Assembly (NCBI RefSeq): GCF_937616625.2
Contig: NC_065576.1
Coordinates: forward strand, 8,000,501 to 8,064,500
DNA length: 64,000 nt
Source of the DNA: Mercurialis annua
Lineage: Eukaryota > Streptophyta > Magnoliopsida > Malpighiales > Euphorbiaceae
Direction: 5' to 3'
Part shown: positions 50,240-62,135 of the stretch, in pieces
Layout: every line of letters begins with the position of its first letter
Position numbering within the stretch: position 1 is the first letter of the stretch
The notes under the pieces: generated by a model
What the model saw: only the letters and a program-made list of their open reading frames with translations
Told to the model about the DNA's origin: nothing
Databases searched by the model: none
Translations under genes and position numbers: made by a program

Positions 50240-50910
50240 GTGTATATTTTTTATATTTTAAAATACTAATTACATATGTTTTTTTTAAAAAATAAGTATA
50301 CTTTTTGTATATTTTGTACATGTTTTTATATTTTAAAATAATAAATACACCTTATGTACTATTGTGTATATTTTATGTATATTTTGTACATGCTTTTTTT
50401 TTATTTTAAAATAATAAATACACCTTGTGTATTTTTCGTGTATATTTTGTGTATATTTTTTAATTTTAAAATAATAAATATACTATGTTAAATATCGTGT
50501 ATATTTTGTAATTTTAAAATAATAAATACACCTTTTGTATTATTCGTGTATATTTTATATATATTTTGTACGTACTTTTTTTATTTTAAAATAATAGATA
50601 CACCTCGTGTATTCTTCATATATATTTTATGTATATTTTGTACAATTTTTTTTTATTTTAAAATAATAAATACACCTTGTGTATTTTTCGTGTATATTTT
50701 GTGTGTATTTTGTAATTTTAAGAATAATAGATACACCTTGTGTATTATTTATGTATATTTTATATATATTTTGTACATACTTTTTTTTAAATAATAAATA
50801 CGCCTTATGTATTCTTCGTGTACACTTTATGTATAATTTATACATACTATTTTATTTTAAAATAATATATACACCTTTTGCATTCTTCGTGTATTTATTA
50901 TTTTAAAATA
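50240..50910. repeat. Tandem array, about ten units of 50-72 bp
   Basis: Each unit contains ATTTTAAAATAATAAATACA, then CCTTGTGTATT and TCGTGTATATTTT with variable spacing. Internal to element E copy 2. It has no unique spacers and is not a CRISPR array. Confidence 0.85.
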
Positions 50911-51947
50911 TATAAAAATAATGTCAAATACTGATAATAACAGGTGTTGGCATTTCTGAAGTATTAAAAAAAGACAGTATAATGTACATAAAGTATACGT
51001 AATTATTAGCGTAAATATTATAATTATTTAAAAAAAGTCAGTACATATAACGAATCAATACATATAACAAATAATTACATATAACAAATGTACAATATAC
51101 ATAAAATATTCAAAAGATATATCAAACCATTGTAATCATTAAAAATAAATAATCATTACATATAACAAACTAAGAAACATGCAAATAATATTATCAATAT
51201 AATATTAAAATTATTTAATTTGTATACACTTTATTATTTTAATTTTAAAATTATGTTAACATATAAAAAGAAATAATATACTAAACTTATATGAGGGTAT
51301 AGTAAACGTATACAACAAATATACAGAAAGTATACTAAAAAAACAACGGTAGCTGCATAAAAAACAACAGTAGTAAGAACAAACAGAAAACAGCAGCAAC
51401 AGCAACATAAAAAAACAACAGCAACAGCAACGTGAAAAACAACAACAACAGTAGTATTACAATAATAAGATCTAATATACTTTTGTGCTTTTGGTTTGCT
51501 CCTCCGAGTTGGTGCCGCCTGAACCTTCTTCTCCGATCTGCTCCTCCAAGTTGTTGTCGCCTGAACCATCTTCTCCGATTTGCTCCTCCGGACCGTTGCC
51601 GCCTGAACGATCAAATTGATTTCAGCTATTACAGCAAATCTCAAATCCGATTTAAGTTTCGTTTCCATTAATTTATAGATCTGATAAATTAAAGAATCGA
51701 AGAAGAATAAGAATAGTTTATCTTACCTTTTGTTTGATAGCTTGTGATTTGGATCTGTCAAAAATATTTGGTAGCTTGTGATTTTGTTTTTATGAAGAAT
51801 AAGTGTTGGGTGAGAATATAATTACTAATCAAGTGCTAAAGAAGTTTAGTAATGAAATCAAGTATTGACCCAAAAAAAAAGGGACACGCGTATTTTTGGT
51901 ATTATTTTCCCATAATCAAGTAATTTTCATTTTTTCCCAAAAAATTA

Positions 51948-52182
51948 CTATGAAGGATAGTGATACACCATATAGCCTAGCCCAAGAGAGTGCGGAAAAA
52001 AGAAAAAGACAAGGAGAAAAGTTTAAAAAGATGAGGAAAATGATTAATATGTTGAAGTTGATGATCGGATTCCAAATATGTCTGTTGGGACTTGGGAGCC
52101 GCAGCCTTTTGATATGAATTCATCTCGCTTTCTGCAAAATTTAATCATTAATCACCTCCTAGATATTGAGAAACTATTTTAA
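51948..52182 (+). pseudogene. Coding-like fragment of an unidentified gene, frameshifted
   Basis: Directly after the right end of element E an ORF reads MKDSDTPYSLAQESAEKRKR and QGEKFKKMRK; from about 52040 the sense continues in another frame as YVEVDDRIPNMSVGTWEPQP, FDMNSSRFLQN up to a stop near 52182. The mixed composition is unlike the surrounding low-complexity DNA. I do not recognise the protein. It may be an exon fragment or a retroposed piece. Confidence 0.4.
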
Positions 52183-53206
52183 AAATTACTTTTTTTTTTC
52201 GATTTATAATATTTATTATTTTAAAATTTAAAAAAAAAACTAATTTATTTTTTAAATTTATTTATATCAATAAATAATTTAATAAAATTAAAAAAAACTA
52301 GCTAAATATAAAAATAATAAATAATTAATATGGATAATTTATTTAAAATATATACAAATAAAGATAAATTTATTAGTTTTTTAATTGAAGTAAAATGGTC
52401 AAATGCGATAAATATATATTATAAATTGAAGGGAGTAGTAATAATTAAAAGTTAATGAAATTCATTACTATATTTTATTAGTAATTGATTTTTAATATTT
52501 AAAAAAAATATTAGAAGAAGTTTTAAATTATAACATTACTATATTTGATAATTTTACATTCTAAACACTTTGAAATTCCAAATAAAAACTCAAAATATTA
52601 TATATTTATTAGATACATTTTTTCTAAAATTATATTGTTGATATTTTTTTTCTTTGGTTATAATATAATTTTTGTAGCTTTTAGTATTATATTTTTTTAT
52701 AAAATTTATAAATATGATATTATTAACGTACTTGTTTTTATATTTATTTTATAGTAAAAATAATTACAACATAAACTAAAAATGATAATAAAAATAAAAA
52801 TAAATGAAAAAAGGATAAAAAAATTGTCTACAATTTATAAATTGATTATCATATGAAATTTTATAAGTGTAAATATGTCAAAAAATATACATGATGGAAA
52901 CAGGTATAATATATGGACATTAAAATTTGTTGACATTTGAATTCCAAATACATTAAGAAATATCATAAATTTTTTATAATATTTTTCTATAGAATTCCAA
53001 AAGTAATTTTAAAATTTATTCTAACTAGTACATTCCATTGGTTAGAATTTAGATATCCACGTAAACAATCAATGATACTCTATAATTATTAATATCTATA
53101 AAAATAAATAAAAATACTTTTCGTCAAAACTTAAATAAGGAGCATTTATAGAATAATTAAAAATAATTTTTTCATTTATTACAACAACTTTAAAATGAAA
53201 ATATTC

Positions 53207-53210
<4 letters not shown>
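52183..53210. other. Very AT-rich intergenic DNA
   Basis: No gene. ORFs here are Phe/Ile/Tyr low-complexity. Confidence 0.5.

Positions 53211-53281
<71 letters not shown>
53211..53281. repeat. (TA)n microsatellite
   Basis: About 35 uninterrupted TA units. Confidence 0.95.
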
Positions 53282-53284
<3 letters not shown>

Positions 53285-53892
53285 TTAAATACAATAATAT
53301 CGATTTATTAAATTTAAAGTCAAATTTATTATTAGAATTCAATTCACATAAATTTAAATTATAATCTGATCTAAAAATAACTTATCGGCAGTTTATTCAT
53401 TCGAACGGCTCCTCTTTCCGAGAATCCATACATTCTTTATTAATGTATGGACAACTATCTCTCGAACTAAATAGTTTAAAAATTATATTTTCCTATCAAT
53501 ATTTTATAACTTCTTTTTGGATAATCATATAGAATCTAATTAAAATATAATTTTGAGCGTTTAAATTATTATTCAAAAAGAAATATATAGTGGTGTTTTT
53601 TTTTCCCACAAAAAAGCAAGTTGTGTTTTGCTTTAAAAATGAGGTAGATGGGGAAGGAGTAGTTTTGTTTTGTTATGGTGTTTGTGAGTGTAGGAACAAA
53701 CTCTGTTCTCTGATCTCATGCACATGTCCTCATGCTTTTACTTTTTGTGATTGTGCGTGTTTGTTTACACGTGTACTCTGAAATGGCCCTTCATTTTTTT
53801 CCGTGACATCCCATCCCATCATATGTTTTTGCTATTTCGAGATTTGTTTTGGCCCACCTTTTGCTTTATCATAATTCCATGCATGCAATTTT
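53282..53892. other. Intergenic DNA
   Basis: 53590-53880 is less AT-rich but shows no convincing coding frame. Confidence 0.4.
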
Positions 53893-54320
53893 GTAAATTT
53901 TTTTTTATCAAAAGCTAAAATTTTCATTGAAGATAATAATAAAAATTACATGAACGGTTTCTCAACACATTGAATAAAATATTTTAAAGAATATAATGAG
54001 TGTTGTAAAAATACAGTTATCGAATAGGGTTACAATAACTATTATAGGTCACCCAAATACATTACTAATAAAATAAAAATTATAGATTTAAAAGATTACA
54101 ACATTTTTTATATAGATTTATAACAATATAAACCCAATAAAAATTGCAAACATTTAAATCTATAAAATAATTTTTCGACGCGCGAATAATTCCTGAAGAT
54201 ACCGAAATAAAAACCGAAGATGATGGAAAAGTCGTCGGAGAGTAGATCCATAAGCTGATCTTCAAGCAGAAAATGAGACATCTTAGCTCAAATTCATATA
54301 TCCATCAGCGGGGACGATTT
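53893..54320 (-). mobile_element. Probable LINE-like 3' region, minus strand
   Basis: The minus strand ends TTCAATGAAAATTTTAGC, then TTTTGATAAAAAAAAA, the usual form of a plant non-LTR element tail; upstream sequence to about 54320 is more complex than its surroundings. The same type of tail occurs at 63763. No coding domain recognised. Confidence 0.4.
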
Positions 54321-56059
54321 CTTGATGATCTACGGTGAAAATTCCATACTTAAATAAAAGGAAATCCATATATAAAATAGAGAATAATAAAAAAAAGACG
54401 TGATAATAACAACCAAAATATCATTTATTTATTGTGAGAAGGTAAGAACTTAGGGGCTGGAGGAGATTATTGTTTTTATCACACAGTTTAAAAATTATTA
54501 TTTATAAATTTTATAAAAAAAAATTTAATTTTTTTATTATATCCTATTTAATATAGGATCCACTTGCAATTTACTTTTAATTTATTCATAAGTGAATTTT
54601 AAACAGGAGTAATAAAAGAAAATTAAATATAAAAATTAGTTACTTATTATAAATGGACAAGAGTTTTGAAAAAAAAAATTCTCAAAGTGAAAAAAACTCT
54701 ATTAGAACAGACTACAGAGGGAGTATATATTTTTCTAGAGTTTATATTTTATGAGTTTCTGAGTAGTTTCAAAATACGACATTATGTTTTACCTAAAATA
54801 ACCTAATTTAATCCTATCAATTAATTTATGATAGAATTATGCAATTTTTTCATTTTGATAAATATTTATACTTTCTATTTTGTTTTAGATCATTTTTCTA
54901 ATAAATCAAATTAAATTTTTAATTGAAAAGTACAAAAATAAATAATCAATGAACAATAATTAATAAAAATAACTTAATAATTTTAATATGTATTTCCTCT
55001 GTCTCATATTATAAGTACCAACTGCTTCTATAAAAAAATTAACATTTTGAAAAATAATATTGCCATTATTAATATCATTTCGTCTCAAAACAATAAGTGA
55101 TTTACACAAAAATAAAAAATAAAAATTGGTTAAAATTATTATCATTTTTTAATTTTTTAATTTTAAATGACATGTTAATAAATAATTCTTTTATTGGTAT
55201 AATTTGCATTAAATAAGTTGATTAATCCAATTAATTTTGCATTGAAGTTAAAAACGACATGTATTGTATAGTAAAATATAGAACTATTAATTCATTTGGA
55301 TTATATTCCCTACATGCCAACGAAATTGTTAACTTTTTCCTCATTATACAACCTAAAAAGAACACAATAAGTGCTGTGTATTTTTTACGATTTGACTCTA
55401 TTCATTCTTATTTAATATAGTCATTTTTTTCATTTTTTTATATATTTCAATAAATAATATAAATACTATATTGCTAATGCGTTTAAATATGAATGTTACA
55501 TAAAATTAAATTTTCAAGATTGGTATTTATTAAAATGGCCAAGAATGGTAGGACAAAAAGAAACAAAGTGAACAATTCTACTAACATAAAAGGAACATAT
55601 ATTAACTAGGGGCAAATAAAAAAGAAAAATAAATTATTTAAATAATTTTTTTTATTTAATTGCAACTTAATTCTAATATTGATTGCTTGATAATATTGAA
55701 TATTAAACAGTACATTTACTTTTTATGTTTTATAGTATTTTTTATAATATTTATGTCGGAATAATGATTATTTCTCCACTAATACTCATCAGAAATCATG
55801 TAATTTTGATGATTGTAATTCTTATTCATTAATGAAATTAGTAAATTTTTAGAAACTAAAAAATTTTATTTGGACAAATTTTAATAATAATTTAACAATA
55901 ATAAATTTTTATGTCAAATTTATGTAAAGATCATGCTAAAATTATTAATAATTATTGGTAAGTATATATTTATATTGATAATTATATTATTATTACATTT
56001 TTACAAAAATTCAAAGATAGTTATATTTTATTTATGTCTATAGTGTTGAAAAATAATTT
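54321..56059. other. AT-rich intergenic DNA with decayed Stowaway-like ends
   Basis: CAGAGGGAGTATAT at about 54715 and TATTTCCTCTGTCTCATAT at about 54995 look like single eroded Stowaway termini. Nothing else supported. Confidence 0.35.
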
Positions 56060-56467
56060 TGAATATAAGTGAATTGTGGTTAAGCACTATCAGAAATCCG
56101 GCTCGAAAATAGGCCCAGGAGTGAAAATGGATATCTGAAAAGGATAGCCTGGACCGGCACCGGCATCGGATTGATGTGGAGCCGCCACCACATGAAATTG
56201 GCGCCGCCGCCAATCAGACCGCGGCGTCAGTCCGACAAAAAATGTGATTCATGTCGAAAAAATTGATTTTCGGGTCATTTCTTTACCGGCATCAACGAAC
56301 TTGGCGTTCTTACAATTTCAGGATAGAGACGCATTCTATATGTCCGACAATTTGTACAAGTCTTGACTATGATTTGAGACTTTACCTGTCAGGATTTAGA
56401 AGCGGATCGTCGGTACTGGTTTCGGTCGTTTCGTCTGTGCTTTATTTACTATGACGAGGAAGTGTGA

Positions 56468-56567
56468 CTGTCTCTTGTTACATGCTTTGATACAGTGGTG
56501 GATGGATACCACTCATACTGTCTCTTGTTACATGCTTTGATACGACGGTGGATGGATACCACTCATA
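56468..56567. repeat. Tandem duplication of 50 bp inside the PMD pseudogene
   Basis: Two consecutive copies start ACTGTCTCTTGTTACATGC and end CCACTCAT, differing mainly at CAGTGG versus CGACGG. Fifty is not a multiple of three, so the duplication shifts the frame. Confidence 0.9.
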
Positions 56568-56581
56568 CTTTCCACTTACGC

Positions 56582-56610
56582 GGGGGGGGGGGGGGGGGGG
56601 AGGGGGGGGG
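56582..56610. repeat. Poly-G tract
   Basis: 19 G, one A, then 9 G. It lies where a Gly codon follows THTFHLR in the PMD frame. Confidence 0.95.
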
Positions 56611-58446
56611 ACATGACATTGCCTTTTGGTAGTGGTATTCTAGATTATTTTGGCGTGATGATTATATATTCGAGATGTTGAGATTGGTGCCTAATGCCTA
56701 AGGCCTGCAATATCTTGAATTTCATGCTTATTATTATGGTTGCATCTTGATGAGCGGCTATGATAATCATAAGATTGCCAGTCTTTTTTTGTTTCCTTAT
56801 TGGGGACCACGCAATTCTGTAATTCTAGTTCCACTGTGCCCCTTATTGTTCTGCCGACACTAGAGGACTTGGATTAGGTCCCGACTTATGATTGATGGTA
56901 TGTTTCCCTCGCTTATCTGTATACCAGTACAGACTGAGTCGTCCGAGGAGAGTCCTGTCTCAATGGGATGTTGCACGTTGTCCATGTGAGTTTCTTTTTC
57001 ACCCTTGTTTTTTTATGCTTTCTGCATTTACGGATTTTCTGATTTGATTCTGTGTTTCCTTTCTCAGATTTGGGTCATTCAGACCGGCTTTAGCCGAGTT
57101 CCTCAACTGACCCTTCCTTTCCTAAGGCCATGGTATGGTTCTAGTACACTATCCTGAGATCAGGGATCTGCTTGCAGAAATCAGATAAGTGATCTGGTGT
57201 GGATTGATATAAACAACACACAAGAAAATCATATTAGTTCATAAACTGTATTTGAAATTTGTACTTACTTAGAGTAATTTTTCAAGTGCGATCGTTATGG
57301 TATACTCCTCCGGGGGTGCATTAGCATGGCTGGCTTCGGAGAGCTTTCAATTGGTCTAGTCTACATTATTTGATGCACGATCCTAACTATCGTGCCTAGT
57401 TCTTAGGTAAGCATGTACTCTACCGGTGGATCAGGCCTTATGAGCTTCTGATTCTTAGGTTATCCACCCTTTTCCATGCTGCGTGGTCGGGAAGTTCAAC
57501 CGCCTTTACTGGGATCAGTGGGGCTATGCCGCTACTAGTTTTGTTTATGTGCCTCATAAGATATGTATGGATAACCTAGTGAGGTCCTTGCTTTTCAGGG
57601 AGATTGTCTCTGGTAGAGGGGGGCACATTTGGTGCCTGTTGTTCCGGGTTCTCCGGTTGAGTGAGCTGCTGCTGAGCCCCAGGTATGGACTACTTTCTTA
57701 GTCCTTCGTCTTTATGGCATGCTTTGTTGCCTTTTGACTTCTCTCTCTCTTGGGTTCCTTCTCAAGGACGCCTTAGACATGGGTCACGTGCTGGCCGTGT
57801 ACGAATGGCGATTCATGGATCTCTTGGAAGAGCTCTTGTTAGTGAGTTAGAAGCTGCTGGTTCTTCTAGTCTCATTCCAGGTTCATCATGTCGGATTCCA
57901 AGAACCTTGCTTCTTACTGGAACGCTTATGGTCATGCACATAGTTATGTACTTGTTGGATACGTCGAGTTTCTTAACTCGCCTTCGGATTATACTCATGT
58001 GAGTTTGATTTGTATGCTTGTGCTTTCATTTCTATTGTCAACTATTTCCCCCCTTGACAAATGCCTGTTCTAGTTTGTAGGTACCAAGATATAAGACTAC
58101 CTAATTAGCCGAGATGACCTATTTCTAGAGGGATCAGTTATACGATGTATTTGCACAGATGAGGGCAAACATGCAATTTCTTTATGATATATTCTAACAT
58201 GCATGCATGTATGCAACTATAGTTCTTCGGTCATCTGGTGGTAGAGGTGGAGCCGGTAACTTTCCGACGGACGAGCGAGGATATTTGATCTCCACTGGTC
58301 GTAGACATGTTGGTTCTACATTTGGTGGCACACATGTTGAGCACGGTGATGTTGAGGATCTCGATTGTGATGAGGATACGCTCTCAGGGAGTGAGGATGG
58401 CGACACGGAGCCGCTGGTTCGTGATTGGGATTCTGAACTTAGTTAA

Positions 58447-58815
58447 AACCCCTGTGCATGTACGCTTCTGATGTTGCATTCTTGATACTTGTTTGTAGTG
58501 TAGTTACTCTATAGTCTGGATATACTCTTTGTTGAATCTGTCTGGATGCCTTGTCCTTGTTTCCGAATTTTCAAAAATCTGCCAATTTTTCCATTTATAT
58601 GATGAATTTGGCCTTGTTGCCCTTGGTTTGTAGTGACCTGATTTCCCCAGTATCTGGTAGCGGTAGTGGCTTGATGCCTCTGGAATAGGTTTGCCCCCTT
58701 CATTGAAACATTTGATTTCTAGCTGGTGAAGTCGATGGTTAGATAAAAAGACGGGTTGCCCTGCTTGGCTGTTCTGGATTCTAGTGTGTGACCTCGTAGG
58801 ACCTGTGTGTTCTCA
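58447..58815. other. Downstream flank of the PMD pseudogene
   Basis: Similar base composition to the pseudogene, so probably still part of the same transposon-derived unit; no separate gene. Confidence 0.35.
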
Positions 58816-59331
58816 TCTATACTATATATAAAAGCACGGATGGGGGGGGGGGGGGACAGGCAAATTTACGGAATAATCCTTTTCAGTTTACTACTAAATA
58901 AAGGTTTTATAGTCATTAACTAATTAGTTATTTAATTAATCATTATTATAATTAAAATCCTAATTAGAATAGTTAGCTAAATTATCTCCAATTTAATTTT
59001 TAATATGTAAACAATAACTAAATTGTCTCCAAATTAGTAGGAATACCTATCTTTTAATTTGATTGAACTACAAAATTAAAATATTGTATTTGGTTAATAT
59101 ATTATTATTTAAATTTCCATCTTATTATTTTTAAAGATATTATTAATAAAATTAAGTTAATTATTTAATTATGGTTATTATAAAACCAAAAGAAGAAAAA
59201 ATTAAGTATGGAAAAAAATTTAATAACTGAAAATATTAATTATAAATAAAAAATTGAGATAATTATAATAAATTTACTAATATGTTCATTGATGAGTTAC
59301 GCCACGTGCATAGCACGTAATGCGAAACTAG
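58816..59331 (+). mobile_element. Non-autonomous Helitron, copy 3
   Basis: Starts TCTATACTATATATAAAAGC after an A and ends GCGAAACTAG before a T. Terminal hairpin CACGTGCATAGCACGT. G run of 14 after GCACGGAT. 516 bp, the cleanest of the three copies. Confidence 0.9.
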
Positions 59332-59652
59332 TTTTTTTTAAAAAGCATGCGCGCGTTCAACAATTACATAGTACGTAGTTGGAAGGTGCATATGAAATTT
59401 TTGATTTGAAAATTCATTAAAACTTTTTGTTCCATATTCTCTAGATAATGTGTCAAATTTACGGTCATATGTCCATTTTTTCTAGGAACATGTGTTGGTA
59501 AATAATCATAACATGCATGCATAAAAATTTATTGGCTCATTGAATAACTGGTACAATTTAGACATTTTTCTATTTCAACCGATTAAACCTCCGTCGTCAA
59601 CTAGTCACTACAGATTTTTGTAATTGACTATTTCTCCTCTCGCCTTTTGTTC

Positions 59653-59805
59653 TTATGAGTCGTCCTTTTTTGTTCAACTCATCGCGAATGTCCTTATTTT
59701 TGCCTGAGTCGTCCTTTTTAGATTTTTGACCCACCTGAAATTTTTTCTAATTTTTGCCTCAGCCATCCTTTTCGGATTTATAATTCAACGTATTTTTTTT
59801 TATTT
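59653..59805. repeat. Tandem repeat, three degenerate units of about 50 bp
   Basis: Units carry TGAGTCGTCCTTTTT, then CACC or CATC, then TAATTTTTG. It lies just 3' of the integrase fragment in that fragment's orientation. Confidence 0.6.
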
Positions 59806-59879
59806 AAGACACTGAATAGATTTATCTTATTAATGTTAACAGGTTCAGAAAATTCATTCCCCTTTAGATCTGATATTAT

Positions 59880-60316
59880 AACTATGTCTTTTCCTAACAC
59901 TTTCTGGACTAAGTAGGAATCTTTTTAATTTGGCTTAAACTTTCCTCGATTGGGTCCATCAACAAAGGATGTATATGCTTCAAAACAAGATTGCCAGCCT
60001 TGATCTTCTTTGCTCTAACCTTTTTGTTAAAAGCCCCGACCATTCTTTTCTGGTACATCTGATTATGAAAGAAAGCTTTCATCCTCTTTTCTCCGAGCAA
60101 TAGAATTTGTGCGGCACTTTCTTCGGCCCATTGCGATTATGGAATATTTGCTTCTTGGAGGACTCATAGAGACTTGATTCCACTTCAATTGGTAGTACAT
60201 CCTCACATCCATATATTAGAGAAAAGGGTGACATTCTGATCGATGTTCGATCAATGGTTCGATATCCGCACAACGCATAGGGTAGCTTTTCCGACTAGTC
60301 TTTGTAAGTCTCAATC
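59880..60316 (-). pseudogene. Ty3/gypsy integrase C-terminal fragment
   Basis: On the minus strand: ETYKD, EKLPYALCGYRTIDRTSIRM, SPFSLIYGCEDVLPIEVESS, then (frameshifted) EKRMKAFFHNQMYQKRM and VRAKKIKAGNLVLKHI. This is the conserved tail of gypsy integrase with the GNLVLK-type GPY/F region. One frameshift near 60090. Upstream codons are missing because an LTR-like sequence starts at 60317. Confidence 0.85.
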
Positions 60317-61560
60317 TGTAACACCCCATAATTTTAAGTAAATTGAATATTGCCCTAAGTAAAATTTGATTAGTTAAACTATTAAAAAAGATATTTTGAG
60401 GTATGAATATCAAGGAAAATTCGTAAAAGACTTAGTTTATTTGTCAAAAGATAAAAGTCAAAGTTGACCTTTTAAAGTCGTTAATTAAATCACGGAAGTG
60501 AATTAATAAATCAGTAGTACGTAAATTAAATTTAATTTTTAAGTATCCCTAAAGGTTTATCGTAGTTATACAAATTTAAAATTTAAATTGCGAATTTAAA
60601 TTTTAATAAATAGGATTTATCGGGACTAAAAAAAAGCTTATAAATTAAAATAAAATAACATATAAGTCGTGAGCGAATAATTTTGGTGTCAATATTCTCA
60701 AAGCAATTTTAAAAAGCTATCGTCAATTGTTTTATAAAATTTATACATAGTTTTTATGTCAAGTGATACTGATTTAGACTCAATAAATCTTCCAAAATTT
60801 ATTAAAAATAAAATATAAGTCGGATGCGAATAAAAATTATATTTTTATTCGTTTTATATTTTATTGGATTTTTGGGTAAAGTTTCGCGAAATTTAAAATT
60901 AGTGTCCGTTTTAGCTACGAACGACTAATTAAGAAATTAGATAAAAATTCATGATTGAACTAATACTAAAGAGTACGTTAATCAATCATATATATTAACA
61001 TTTCAATTGAATTCAAATGAATAGAGGGTTCATTTGTTCATTCAAATGAAAAGAGAGAGCTACTTATGCTCTCAGTGTGCGCAAGACCTAGGGTTTCGCC
61101 TAGTCCGATATGTTTCTCGATTATGACTCTGATTTTTTTGATAATTTGCACGCATTCGAGGTAATAATCGTTAATTTAAATTTAATTACTAATAATTTGG
61201 ATTATATTTGAGTTTTAAACGGTCATCGTATCGAATGGATCGAATTCAAATCGATTCGAAGTTCTGATTGTGGAATTGGATAGTTCGATTTTTCGTTTAG
61301 TGTTCGGAGCAAAATTTAAACGTTAAGCATGTAGGACGTCGAAAATCAGCCCGGGGGGGTAACCTGAGGCTGCACGTCGTACAGCTAGAGGGCTGCACGA
61401 ACGTGCATCATGCTGTTTCACGATCGTGCAGTTTTCTTCCGATGGAAATTCTGTGGGCATTTCGGGGCCCTAACGCGACACTGAAACTCAATTTTGGACA
61501 GGTTTAAGTCGTGTAATCAATCATGATTCGATTGAACTTTAAAACGTGAACTAGGACGTT
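60317..61560 (+). mobile_element. LTR-like sequence beginning TGTAACACCCC
   Basis: TGTAACACCCCATAATTTTA is a common start of plant gypsy LTRs, and it interrupts the integrase frame exactly. GC-rich R/U5-like sequence follows at 61080-61500. The 3' end and a 5-bp duplication were not found, and the integrase does not resume, so the extent is approximate. Confidence 0.45.
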
Positions 61561-62135
61561 TAAAAAATTAAAAAGAACAAAGGACTATAAGTCTATACCA
61601 AGAGCGGTATTAAAGTTTGAAGGAAAAGTTCAATATTGAGATTAATTTATACGATTTGTTTATAGAATCTTCTATAAACGACAATTGTCTAAAGTCCATC
61701 TTTTATACGATAGAACTAAAAAAAATTCACAAAAAACTTTATGTCAAAAGTTGAAACCACAAGATAGTTATATAAATTTAACCTTATAAACTTCTTGTAT
61801 TCTAGCTAACTTTTTAATGTAATTTTTGTAATAATAATTTCGAATATTGTAAAAAAGTTTCATTAAATTTTAGTATTAATCGAACCGAAAATCAAATTAA
61901 AAATAAGATCAATGGGATTGAATAACTCGATCAATTCAACTTGAAAATTTTACACCTTTATATATTTGATTATATACGATTCTGTAAAAATGAATAATTT
62001 AGTTCAGTTTATTTTGATTTGAAATGAATAAATTTAAGACTAAATTCAATCTGATACTCTTGTACTTTATCATCTTTATTTAGGAAGTGTCAACCGCAAA
62101 AATGAATTTTTTCATAGTCTTTTTACTTATCTAAT
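61561..62135. other. AT-rich intergenic DNA
   Basis: No feature recognised. Confidence 0.4.

Larger units (their letters stand above)
48232..51947. mobile_element. Large non-coding TIR element E, copy 2 (about 3.7 kb), with nested MITE
   Basis: Left AATTAGAGGAAATTAGG and the right end match copy 1 at 35211 (CAAGTATTGA, GTATTTTTGG, TATTATTTTCCC). The order of internal blocks agrees, including TATACTAAACTTATATGAGG (51280s) and CAACAGCAACAGCAACA. Contains MITE M5b and a tandem array (50240-50910). Possible but poor 9-bp flanking match (ACTCATAAG / ACTATGAAG). No transposase; the ORF at 51234-51668 is low-complexity. Confidence 0.7.
56060..58446 (+). pseudogene. Decayed plant mobile domain (PMD) gene, transposon-derived
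   Basis: Base composition rises sharply compared with the flanks. In one frame (56520-56585) HALIRRWMDTTHTFHLRG matches the PMD signature of a W/R-rich strand followed by THTFHL. A G tract follows where the family has its Gly-Glu-Met-Thr motif, then DMTLPFG. A likely final exon ends SGSEDGDTEPLVRDWDSELS and a stop at 58446. Stops, frameshifts, a 50-bp duplication and the G tract break the frame. PMD genes are often carried by Mutator-like or gypsy elements. Exon structure is not resolved. Confidence 0.5.

Noticed and set aside
50240..50910. Possible CRISPR-like array
   Set aside because: Plant nuclear DNA; repeats are degenerate and contiguous with no unique spacers.
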